DNA of 64,000 bases, taken from NCBI GenBank assembly GCA_027924645.1, contig BSBN01000334.1:1-64000 (forward strand), written 5' to 3'. Origin of the DNA: Cunninghamia lanceolata. Its lineage: Eukaryota; Streptophyta; Pinopsida; Cupressales; Cupressaceae. Under the pieces are notes generated by a model, which saw only the letters and a list, made by a program, of their open reading frames with translations, had not been told where the DNA came from and made no database searches. Shown piece after piece: positions 47,181 to 57,326 of the stretch. Made by a program: the position numbers and the translations under genes. How positions within the stretch are numbered: the first letter of the stretch is position 1; the number at the start of each line of letters is the position of its first letter.

Positions 47181-47960
47181 CACCTTGTCAGTCTGATCAT
47201 TAGCAATGCATCTTAACAACACACCATTAAAATCTTTTCTGAAAAGGATATCATTAATTAAAACATATGGAATAGACTGCAATCTAAAATATCTTCTCTT
47301 GGTTCTATCTAAACTTGCTGGACATTCACCAGTTTGCAAAAAATGAGTCACATCATTAACCCAACCTATTCCAACTGTTGTTGTATCATCCTGATGTTCA
47401 TCTTCAATGGTCAGAAGCACCTCTTCTTCCTTCTCTATTTCATTTTTAGACCTAGTAGCAAGCTGTTCACTGAGTCCTCTACCTTTGATGAGCTTGGTTA
47501 TCTTGATATCTACGTCATATTCCATGACTTTGGTAATCCAACCAGCCCTTTTCTCATTAACATCCTTACCTAGCAGAAACTCTTTCACACTAGGGTGAGC
47601 AACCATCAAATATACCTTATTGTTAGAAATAAGATGCCTAAACTTCTTGAGACTCTTTATTTCTACAAGGACATGTTTTTCAATGAAACTATACCTCTAT
47701 TCATACTCCTCCAGTCCTTGACTAAATAAAGCAATTGGCTGCTCAAAGCCTTCACTTTGTTGTTGTTGTACCAGAATTGTAGAAATTGTATCTAAAATGC
47801 CATAAGCATACAAAATAAAATCTTTTGAGAAATTAGGATTTACCAGAGTTGGTGCAGCCAATAACGCTTCTTTTATAGACTCAAAGCTAAGTTTGTTCTC
47901 TTTTGTCCAATTGAAAATTGCATTTTTCTTTAACATAAAGGTCAGTGGCTTTAATAAATT
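47181..47960 (-). pseudogene. Gypsy B RNase H (Ty3 type)
   Basis: IFNWTKENKLSFESIKEALL, FSKDFILYAYGILDTISTIL and PIALFSQGLEEYE, then a stop near 47697, then HPSVKEFLLGKDVNEKRAGW and ITKLIKGRGLSEQLATRSKN, the usual end of the RNase H connection. The catalytic Asp of LYxD is replaced (LYAYG), so this first RNase H looks degenerate. Confidence 0.82.
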
Positions 47961-48968
47961 TGCAATGTCAGGTATAAATCTTCACAGAAAATTAATTCTA
48001 CCAATAAAACTTTGCAATCCCTTCTTGTGACTGGGTAAAGGCAGCTCCAAAATAGCTCTTACCCTTTCTGTATCAATGGTAACTCCCTCTTTTGACACAA
48101 TGTGTCCTAAAAGCTTGCCTTCATGCATAGAAAAAATGCATTTCTTGGGATTGAGAGATATCCCAAACTCTTTACATCTCTCAAATACTTGTTTCAGGTG
48201 GGATAAATGTTCAGCTACTTCCTTAGAGAAAACTATGATGTCATCAAGGTACACAAGTACCAATTTATAAAGCAAACCTTTAAAAGCCATATCCATAGCC
48301 CTCTGAAAAGTAGAGCCAGCATTTGACAGACCAAAAGGCATCCTTTTGTAGGCCATGGTGCCCCATTTGGTGGTAAAAGTAGTTTTAAACTAATCTTCCT
48401 CCTTGACTAATACTTGATTATAACCGGAATATCCATCAAGTAAGGAGAATCTTTCCGAACCAGCCACTACTTGTAGAATTTTCTCCATTGAGGGTAGTGG
48501 TTAGTGGTCCTTCAGGGAGGCTCTATTAAGGTCTCTAAAGTCAACACACAGTCTAATCTCTCCATTCTTTTTCCTCATAGGAATAAGATTCGAGACCCAA
48601 GAAGTATAAATGATATTTCCCTCGATCAGCTTGGTTAATTCCTTAATCATTAGAGGCTCAAGTTTTGGATTTAAAGGTCTTTGTTTCTGCCTTGCAGGTT
48701 TTGCACTTGGCTCTAACTCTATAGTATGCTGGGCAATATGAGGGTCAAACCTCTTTAAGTTTGAGTATTCCCAAGCAAACACAACCTCAAATTCTTGACA
48801 AAGAGCAATAAAAGATTTCCTATCCTTAGGTGAACAGATTTTATCAATTTTGAGAAGCTTACCTTTAAAAATTTCTAGCTCCTCATAATGTTCAACTTTG
48901 ACTTGCATGTTGGTTTTGCTCTTTTTCAGCTGATCATCAGTACCAAAAATGGATTCCAAGGTTACCAA
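47961..48968 (-). pseudogene. Gypsy B reverse transcriptase
   Basis: Opens with FAWEYSNLKRFDPHIAQHTI and PRQKQRPLNPKLE-type sequence (RQKQRPLNPKLEPLMIKELT). Next come WVSNLIPMRKKNGEIRLCVD, FRDLNRASLKDH, RFSLLDGYSGYNQVLVKEED, a TAG at about 48391, then MAYKRMPFGLSNAGSTFQRA and the catalytic VYLDDIIVFSK (about 48260-48225). All is in one frame, the same as aRNH upstream and RNH/IN downstream. Confidence 0.92.
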
Positions 48969-49163
48969 CCCTCTGGGCAGCTTATTAGTCCTTAACTGAA
49001 CAACTTGATGATCACCATATTGTTGTTCGAGTTTGTTCTAATTCATCACAGAGAACTCATCCTCCTCTAACAGAAAATGCAGAACCTAGTCATCACTCTC
49101 AAAAACCTGTCAATGAATGTTATTGTCAGGGATAGAGGGCTTAACAACTATTTTCACATGAGG
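48969..49163 (-). other. aRNH-RT linker of gypsy B
   Basis: About 65 codons in the pol frame with four stops. It reads LHFLLEEDEFSVMN and RTNKLPRGL and has no recognisable domain. Confidence 0.5.
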
Positions 49164-49739
49164 CTATACCTTTTCTCTTTGAATATCATTGGGGATATTG
49201 AACTGAGCCCCAATTGTAGCTAACCTATCTGCATGATAGTTCTGATTTCTTGGAATAGAGATTAGATTGAAAGCATCAAACTCCTCAATCATATCCCATA
49301 CCCTAGGTTTATAGCATTTCAAAGCATCATTCTTTGTAATATGCAATCCCCTCACCTAATTTACAATAAGTTCACTGTCCCCATACACCTGCAAACAACC
49401 AATTTTCCTCTTCCTTGTCCACTGCAAACCTTGAATCAACCCTTCATACTCAACAGTGTTATTTGTACATGAAAAAGTAAAACGAAAAGAAAAATAATAT
49501 CTGTCACCTTGTGGAGACACAAGCATTCCACCACCACCAGCTCCATTCCTATTCCTAGAGCCATCAAAGTACATTTTCCATACCTCATCTTGTTGTTCTA
49601 TCTGATTTTCTGCATTCTTTACAAGGTTTGGAATTGTTGTTTCAAGTTCGTGCAACATGTAAACCCCCATACTAGTTTCTTGAATGTGTCCCTTAGGATC
49701 ATCTACAATATTTTCTAAGGCCCACTCTTTTAACAACAT
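49164..49739 (-). pseudogene. Gypsy B archaeal-type RNase H located upstream of RT
   Basis: VWKMYFDGSRNRNGAGGGGM, SCTNNTVEYEGLIQGLQWTR and CLQVYGDSELIVN, a TAG, then VRGLHITKNDALKCYKPRVW and RNQNYHADRLATIGAQF. The four catalytic residues, Asp (FDGS), Glu (YEGL), Asp (GDSE) and Asp (HADR), are present. It resembles the second RNase H of Tat-1 at 27430-27800, but here it precedes RT and shares RT's frame, so it was probably translated as part of the same polyprotein between PR and RT. Confidence 0.88.
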
Positions 49740-50115
49740 TTCTAGTATACTCTCAGCTTGCAGTTCTTGAGCAACAACAAGCTCAGGATCATCATAAATA
49801 ATCTAATTTGCATTAACAGCACTTGGGACATAAGGCTCTATGTGATCTTTGGCAAGCAATTCAGATTTTATGGTCACTTTTGTGCCATACCGGGTTCTAA
49901 AAAACATCTGGGACCAATCTGAGGATAAATATCCTCCTATCTTGGCTGAAATCCCTTGACAAACACATGGCAAAATAAGGAGGTAAATCTATGATGAACA
50001 CCTCTTGAGAAATGGAAATATTTAGATAGGTATGCAAAGTGAGACCTAGATCTTTTATCACACCTACAGTGTTAATAGTTGTGCCATCTAGCTAGAGCAC
50101 ACCTTTCTCAAAGGG
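49740..50115 (-). pseudogene. Gypsy B protease C-terminus and spacer
   Basis: Beyond the stop at 50116 the protease frame continues with KDLGLTLHTYLNISISQEVF and IDLPPYFAMCLSRDF. Stops and one frame change follow before the aRNH. A spacer part (about 49860-49740) has no recognisable domain. Confidence 0.55.
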
Positions 50116-50541
50116 CTAGTATTTCAATCCTAATTGATCTGCAATCTGTTTTAGCATTACAGAACTACTTGCGGTACTATCCACCATGCAATTATGTACT
50201 AACCTATCTCCTATTATTAGTGACACAAAAAATGGAAGTGGCTTAGCACTCTTATTTGGCCGTTTACTATTGTCTTGGGATGAATTGGTAAGAACAGCCC
50301 TAGCTTGGTCAACAGTTACATCATTTGACACTTTTAAATCAGACAAGGTAGATTGTAACATGTCCTTTTGACCTGGGATGGCTAAGGAATCCCACATAGA
50401 TATTGTCACATTCATTTTCTTCATATTTTCAATGATATTAAAAGGTGAAGTGATGCTTACCTTCTGATGTGACTTTGCAGCAGCAATATTAGCCTGCAAA
50501 TGAGGTTGTTCCCTCGTAGTTGCTTGAGTATTCCTTTGCAA
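50116..50541 (-). pseudogene. Gypsy B aspartic protease
   Basis: KPLPFFVSLIIGDRLVHNCM leads to VDSTASSSVMLKQIADQLGL, an active site of the D-x-G-A-S-S type in which the Gly is Thr-shifted and likely mutated. The upstream part (SITSPFNIIENMKKMNVTIS and LKVSNDVTVDQARAVLTNSS) is the gag-PR linker common in Athila/Tat elements. The frame stops at 50116. Confidence 0.75.
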
Positions 50542-50559
50542 AATATGGGGAATCTAGGA

Positions 50560-52035
50560 TGTAGAAGGATCAATAGGTCCTTTTCCTTTGTTTGCTGCTT
50601 GATCCATCTCATAACCCCTCTTTTTAGCTCTCGTATTTGCTACAACTGGAGTATCATCTATGTTTACGCCACATAAGTCATCTCCATGCTAGCTTAGGAA
50701 GGCAATATCATTCTGAGGTTGTTCCTGCTACTATACATCCCCATCATTAAACATGTTTGGCTGTGAAACTACAATATTTTGTACCATTAGAGCCTGATTT
50801 ATCACTCCATTTGAATAGGTTGCCTGACTGTGTGGCTGATTGCATAGAAAACACCATTCATACTTAGCTACAAGGTTATTCTGAACATGGACAAGGTCCC
50901 TAACTGCATTAATGGGTACAAGATTGTAAGGCTGGAAAGGCCTTTGGTTCATATTCTACTTGGCACCCTGGTAATTGCTTTGATATGGAGGCCTATTGGC
51001 TTGATATGGTTGGTTTTGCCCCTGATAAGGCTAATTTTTCCCTTGGCTGTGTGGCTAATAAGGCTGTTTGTTCTGGGACTGCTATTTTTTTATGTTCACC
51101 AGCTTATTCCCAAAAGTTTGCAAGATATTCTCTATTTTCTGTTGGCTATTTTTTTATCTCTCTTAACTCTTGTGATGAGCTAGAAACAATAGTCTCAGGA
51201 TTGGCAGTACTTGGCAATGCTGTTGTAGGTAAAGGGGCAAAAGATGGGATTAGCAAGGGCATTGAAGCTTGAATCTTAGGAAAAATGGGCACTGGTGGTC
51301 TAGGTGCTATTTTCCCAGCCTAAATTAGGTTGTTTTCTTCTCTAATAGCTATTTCATATGCATCAGGTAAACTTGTACCTCCCAACGATTGTATCATTAC
51401 TGAAATGTCACTATTTAGAGCTTTCAAAAAATACAGAAATGCATATTCTGATGAAGGCCTTACCATGGCAAGAATTCTGTTCCATGACTTTTGAAACTAG
51501 AAATTGAAATCCATCATTTGCTCGTGGGGAGCTCTCTTTATTGTAGTCATTTGTTCAACCAACGATAAGTTATCTGACTTATCTTGAAATTGTTTGTTCA
51601 ACTTATCACCCAGATCATCCCAAGTTCCAATGGTTTGCACTGGTAAACTCCTGAACCACTGTAATGCTTTTCCTTTAAATGAGGCAGCCAACAACCTAAT
51701 GGCTACATTTTCTTGAGTTACATGATGAACACCACACAGAGAAGCTACATCTCTAATGTGCTCGATTGGGTAGTTTGATCCTCCCCAGTGAAATAGGGCA
51801 GGCTCTTCAAAGCTGCCATGGGTATATTATCATGCACTATCAAATTCAAAGGGCTGCCCCCATCAAAAGCCACAAATGGCTGATTCCTTGCCATTGGAAT
51901 AGCTGGAGGTAGGTTTGCTTGAACCGGTACAGGAACTACAGGTACTACTGGCCTAAAACTTGGTAGGGTTGATTGTATTCTTTTAGAAACTAGCATCCTT
52001 ACCACAACTCTACTCTGTCTTCTAGGCATAGACAA
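50560..52035 (-). pseudogene. Gypsy B Gag
   Basis: Starts MPRRQSRVVVRMLVSKR, just inside the PBS (the first in-frame Met is four codons further up). It has a Pro-rich segment, then the retrotransposon gag domain with LAASFKGKALQWFRSLP, TIGTWDDLGDKLNKQFQDKS and NLSLVEQMTTIKRAPHEQMM (51694-51497). A reduced zinc motif, WCFLCNQPHSQATY, is at about 50850-50810; its final Cys is missing. Several frame changes and stops lie between 51750 and 50950. Confidence 0.8.
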
Positions 52036-52208
52036 CTACAAATAATCAAAGAAATTTAAACTTTGAGTTTGTATTTTTCTCATAAAATGTAACAACACTG
52101 ATCTACTTGTCCTTTCTCAGTATGAGTCACCAGAGATGTAGAAAACTGCCTCTTAAAAGCCTGATAATGTTGGTAGTATATCAAAACCAACAATATGATT
52201 GTAATGTT

Positions 52209-52226
52209 GTCCCACTGGGCATGCCA
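52209..52226 (-). other. Primer-binding site of gypsy B
   Basis: On the - strand TGGCATGCCCAGTGGGAC lies five bases inside the 5' LTR end. The same PBS class is used by Tat-1. Confidence 0.75.
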
Positions 52227-52231
52227 GAAAC

Positions 52232-54695
52232 TGTTGTCACATAGAATTGCACCCTACTTGGAGAGAGTCCAAGCCTTCTAATGACACAATATGAATGATC
52301 TCGAAGTGTGGGACCTTGCGAATTGAGATTAGACCTCCAGAGTAGGCTGACTTCCTACCTCTGAGCCTAATGCTTAGATTAAAATATCTAAACCTAGTGC
52401 TAATGCTTGCAGGGGAAAAGGGTAGAATAAAACATAAAATAGAAACTAGGTGATACACCAGGTTGAATAAAAGAACCCTCACAGAACTGAGAAAATGCAC
52501 AAAATGATTAGATACAACCAATAAACATACATAGATCAAGCTAATTTTATCAGAGGCAAGGAGCAAGAGATGATTAGAAGGAATTAAACATTCACAAACA
52601 CATCATTCTTAGATCACACAGAGTCAAAATAACATGAAGAGATGAAATAACTAACATGTATTTAATCATAAGGCAAGGTTACAGTAGAGGAATGCTCTGT
52701 TTGGAATCAGAAGCATAGATTACTAAATCTTCCAACCTTGTTTACATCTCATGTTTATGCATATATAGCATTTTGAAATTGACCTAAGTTGGCTACAATG
52801 AATTCACCCCATGGGCCCTGTTAGAAAATATCTGCGTCTAAAGGGAGTGCTGACCTACCAAAAGTTATGGCATGGAAAATAGGAAAAGAGCAAATGAGAG
52901 ATAATCTGGTCATTAATGTGAAATAGCTGAGTTGTTTGATTTGTAGCAATGAATGCTACAAATATCTGGAAAAGGTAGGTGAGGAAACAAATTTGCATTG
53001 CACACAAGCAGGATACAAGACCTTCGAACAAAGTTTTATGGCACTATAGATTCCTGAGTCCTCTAAATCTGGCATCTGATCACTTGAATTTGCTGAATGA
53101 TCGGGCCCTGCATCTGATACAATCAGCTCCTAAATTCCTTGTTTGAAACTACATATTTTAAATGCATGCCGTCAAATTTAATTTTTCTGCAAAAGGGCCG
53201 TCATTTGTATGCATACAGACATACAAAAACTGGATACACTTTAAAAATCATGATGACATCATCACTCTGCAAAACCTGATTGAAGCGGAGACCTGGATGA
53301 TGTCACCTACATATCGGGTCCTTCAAACTGTTCAACCTGCACCTATGTGATTTCTTCCTTTGTTGAATTTTGCATAACAAATCACTTTACATATGTCTTT
53401 GTATCTCCCTTTGTATATGCTTTTTTATGTGCAATTGTATCAGCCTTTGAATCAGCCTTGACACGTGGCACTATCTGATTGGCTGCTGAGTTGAACCTGG
53501 GACCCATCGCTAAACATTTGCATCTTTATCGGCCATCGGAGAGACCTCAAACTGAGCTGCCGATACATATTGTCTCGCCAAAAATCTATTGTATGTGACC
53601 TTTTGTAAATCTAATTGTATATGAGATACAATCACATGTACATACAATGCAGAACTCAAAGGGTTATCAACCAGAATGAAACTTTGAAACAGGTCTGGCC
53701 TTGTATCTTTTTTTTTTGCATATTGGCATATACATTCACTTCAACATACAACTACTGACCCCACTACTGAGTTTGCCAAATTTAATTTCCTAGTCAGGTC
53801 TGCCTTGTATATCCCTATTGTATCTAACCCTTTGTATATTGCATATACAATGCGAAATATACAAACAAAACTACATACAATCACTTGTACCTACAAACAT
53901 TGCATCTGACCTTTGCATGTGACTTTGTATATGACCTTGTATCTGCCCTTTGTATCTGCAAACATACAATGTGAACATACATACAAAGATGCATACAATC
54001 GCATCTGCCTTTATAAACTAAATTGCATATTCTTTCAGGTCTGGGATTGTATCTTAGGATTGTATATGCCATTGTATATAAGATTGTATGTGCAAAGATA
54101 CAATCGCATATACATATAATAGGTGGACCCAAACTTTAGTATCTCTCCCTTGTATATTGACTTTGCATCTTCCCTTTTGTATCCCGCCCTTTGTATATAC
54201 AATTGTATATGTGATTGTATATGAGATACAATCGCCCGATATACAAAAGCAGACCTCATATTTTGCATAAGCTCTTGTATGTTGCATTGTATATGCAATA
54301 TACAAACGGAGATGCATACAACATAACCTACAATGAACCCGATGTACATTCACTTTTGTACATGACCAAGATACAAGGAAAAAATGTATCTGAGATACAA
54401 TTTGACCAAATGACAGAAAACCCCAAAACATATGATGACGTCATCATCATATACATGAAAAATGGCTAAGTATAAAATTGAGAAATCTCTGCAATGTAAG
54501 GCACTTGAAGACAAAAGATTTATGGGTTTTTCTGGGTTTTCTGCAAGGATTCTCCAGACAAGATTTTGGGATTTTTTGGCAAGGTAGAGCATGGTCAATT
54601 GAAGGATTTTAGTTTTGTAGGGTCACTTTCTAAAGGATATTCAAGGATATACAAGGTGAACTATTTAACTCTGGAAAGAGGAAAATAGGTCAACA
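52232..54695 (-). repeat. 5' LTR of gypsy B
   Basis: 2464 bp, intact, starting TGTTGTCACATAG and ending GGTCAACA on the + strand. TATA-like GCATATATA lies at 52759-52767, so U3 (on the - strand) is about 54695-52770 and contains the TTGTAT/ATACAA array at 53390-54440. Confidence 0.92.
53390..54440. promoter_or_regulatory. TTGTAT/ATACAA motif array in gypsy B U3
   Basis: By eye about 23 TTGTAT and 16 ATACAA in ~1.05 kb, often as inverted pairs such as GATTGTATATGAGATACAATC. Base composition predicts about one. The array is repeated in the 3' LTR (37520-38069 and 45063-45520). Its place upstream of the TATA-like element suggests regulatory sites (inference). Confidence 0.6.
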
Positions 54696-54700
54696 TAAAC

Positions 54701-55451
54701 ATTTGAAAGGTAACTTACCTTTCTATTTGCTAGTGCCTTTCTTTAGTCTTCTCACAAAATTTGGTTCAACTTCATCAGAGCTCTTATCTTCATCAACAAC
54801 TTCTTCCTTTGTCTTCATACTGACTTTGAAAGCAACTTCTTTCATTGGAGCATCACTGCCAAACTCTGTCATTTCAAATGTAGTAAGGGAACCAAATAAT
54901 TTGTCTATGGTGTATGTATCCAAGTTTGCATTCTCCTCAATAGTAGATACCTTATGACTGTAAGATTTGGGAAGAGATCTCAAAACCTTCTGCACAATCT
55001 CATCTTCTTTCACTTCTCCACCAATACCTATGATGTTGTTGACCACTTCATTCACCCGAAGCATATATCCAACAAAGTCTTCATCCTCTGACATTTTTAG
55101 GTTCTCAAATATGCTCTTGAAGATTTGCATCTTTCCTTGCTTTACTTTCTTGTCTCCATAAATGGTTTCAAGTTTAACCCAAACTTCTTTAGCATAATTA
55201 TAACTCATTACCTTTGACAGTTCTTAATCAGCTAACCCACTCATGATAGAAAAATTTGTCTTGGCATTATTATCATACTTCTTAACTTCATTTGCATTTG
55301 TAGGATTAGTAGCAGGAACTTTGTAACCAGTCTTGACAGATTCCCAAGCACCACACCCTAGAGAGTTGATATAGGCTTCCATCCTTAGCTTCCAAAAAGC
55401 ATAATTCATTCCATCAAATCTAGGTATCTTGCTGGATCCATTAAGTGCCAT
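54701..55451 (-). pseudogene. Copia A Gag
   Basis: Starts MALNGSSKIPRFDGMNYAFW at 55451. After a stop near 55226 it continues in frame with EVWVKLETIYGDKKVKQGKM, MLRVNEVVNNIIGIGGEVKE and IVQKVLRSLPKSYSHKVSTI (UBN2-type Gag). It ends in LPFKC, the start of the zinc knuckle, where gypsy B inserted at 54696. The rest of the knuckle is at 36369-36358 and 17701-17668. The only lesion visible besides the insertions is the stop after SGLAD. Confidence 0.88.
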
Positions 55452-55494
55452 CCTGGACCTTCCTCAAGAGGTTAAGCTTCCTTCAAAGGAACTT

Positions 55495-55507
55495 GGCTCT
55501 TTTACCA
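55495..55507 (-). other. Primer-binding site of copia A, mutated
   Basis: On the - strand TGGTAAAAGAGCC, two substitutions from the initiator-Met PBS TGGTATCAGAGCC, just inside the 5' LTR. Confidence 0.7.
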
Positions 55508-55509
55508 AT

Positions 55510-57321
55510 TATTGAACACACCAGGATACTGAGGGGGGGGTGCATTAGTATCTAATTAAACTTTAAGCCCTCTAGAGTAGATTAAAACTTAAGAATTACA
55601 ACATCAATAAAAACATAAAAGATTAACACAATGCACATCAACACATAACACCAGATATATGTGGAGAACCCTAGAAGGGGAAAAGCACAGTGAAGATTAA
55701 CTCACAATGTATGAAGCTCAAAAATAATATCTTTGTTTATGTCTACAACCCAAGGAAGCTACTACTCCTTGAAAATGTTGATTTAGGGTCACTTTCAAGG
55801 AAGCTACTACTCCCTGGAGACTTTGTTTTAGGGTCACTCCCAAGGAAGCTACTACTCCCTGAATTAAGAACATACTTACAAAAGATTACAGTATGATAGT
55901 CCTTCTACTGTCTGAAAACTGACATTGAAACTCACACCTTTGATGAATGTAATTCTACCTTTTCACACTTCCTTATGATGATCAGATCAATTAGGCACAC
56001 TCTACACTTGATCGTTGTCACAAATATGTCTTCAAGATGAATCAGAACAACATCTACAACTTCTATTTGTTCTCCTTCAGTCACACATAAAAATGCATTC
56101 ATTCTGCTCCTTATCTTGCATACGAGCCCTATCAATCACTTTGCAATAACACCTTGCATAACTCACTTTGATTTAAAATTTATACATGATATTACATTGA
56201 TTACATTGCTTTCAACCAGAGACAATATGAAAATTACATTTACAAGTCGGCCTGACAGTATACAACATGAAACATGTAGAAGACAAGTCCTAAACAAGAC
56301 TACACGCTACACCAGCAGAAGACCATGCCTTGTGGACATCAACACTTTCTTAATTAGGTCCAAAACATCCTTCATAGCATCAAACACCAAAGAATTACAT
56401 ATGTATAGTTCGGTCATTTGAAACTAGGACAGCTTTAAGTAAAAATATATGAAAGTTGAAGCATAACGGCCACAATAACTTGAAGACCGTGTGCGGTACT
56501 GGAAACAAGAAAGATCTTCATGAAACTCTTTCAAATGAGTCTACATGACTCATACAGTATCTCCAAACACTCCTTTACCTCCACATATCAAATATTTGTA
56601 CTGGATAACTTCAACCATGAACTTTGAGAACACCAAGTCATTCGGATCACTCTGTAACATGCTGTCATTTGAAAAATTGAGTTGTAGACCACCAAGAACC
56701 TTGAAACTACATGGAAGCATATAATGCACATTCATAAACATGTCCTCAAAACTGCAAAGGCAACCATTCACTTCTGGAGGAATGCAGAGCATTTCAACAT
56801 GTCTTCAACACTACCTCACTCTGCTAGAACACATGCCAGTACTCTATCATGCATAACTTTCACAGCGGAAGGAAAAATGATCTAAAACTTTGGAATTATC
56901 ACCTTCACTACTCCCTAAACATAGTTCCAGAACCACATACCCATATCTATAAATGCAGAGAAATGTGGATCAATCATTGTCGTATAGTAACTATCTTCAA
57001 CACTGTGTTCAAATTGCAAAACACACTTTTGGTAATCCAATCATCATGAAACTTGGATTAGGGAATCTTCTCAAGATTAGAAACTCATCTGATCATCTTA
57101 GTACTTCTAATTCCCATAACTTCATACTCAACTATGCATTGATCAAGACATGACATCCAACTATGAACTATGTCTTCTCTGATGAACTATGTCTTCTCTG
57201 TTGGATAAGACATGGCATCCAACCATGAACACCATCACAATTCCAAGATAGTGATGACATCAATGACAACCTTATGACAGTGTTGACATCAATGACAACC
57301 TTAAGAACCATATGTGTAACA
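55510..57321 (-). repeat. 5' LTR of copia A
   Basis: 1812 bp, matching 12317-14143. The terminal TG on the + strand has mutated to TA. It ends GTGTAACA, followed by the TSD copy AATAT. Confidence 0.9.
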
Positions 57322-57326
57322 AATAT

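Larger units (their letters stand above)
36370..54695 (-). mobile_element. Ty3/gypsy element 'gypsy B' with upstream aRNH
   Basis: LTRs at 52232-54695 (5') and 36370-38069 plus 45063-45814 (3', split by copia C), about 2.46 kb each, with TSD GAAAC (36365-36369) against TAAAC (54696-54700). On the - strand the order is LTR, PBS, gag, PR, archaeal-type RNase H, RT, RNH, IN, LTR. From aRNH to IN one reading frame is kept. The PBS matches that of Tat-1 and the second RNase H indicates the Tat side of Ty3/gypsy, but the aRNH position differs. Confidence 0.9.
12317..57321 (-). mobile_element. Ty1/copia element 'copia A', split by nested insertions
   Basis: LTRs at 12317-14143 and 55510-57321 are flanked by a perfect TSD, AATAT (12312-12316 and 57322-57326). 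On the - strand, gag starts next to the right LTR (55451) and pol ends next to the left LTR (14401). The element is cut inside its zinc knuckle by Tat-1 and gypsy B. Removing 17707-36352 and 36370-54695, plus the duplicated target bases, rejoins a normal copia gag-PR-IN-RT-RNH element of about 8 kb. Order PR-IN-RT-RNH is diagnostic of Ty1/copia. Confidence 0.9.
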
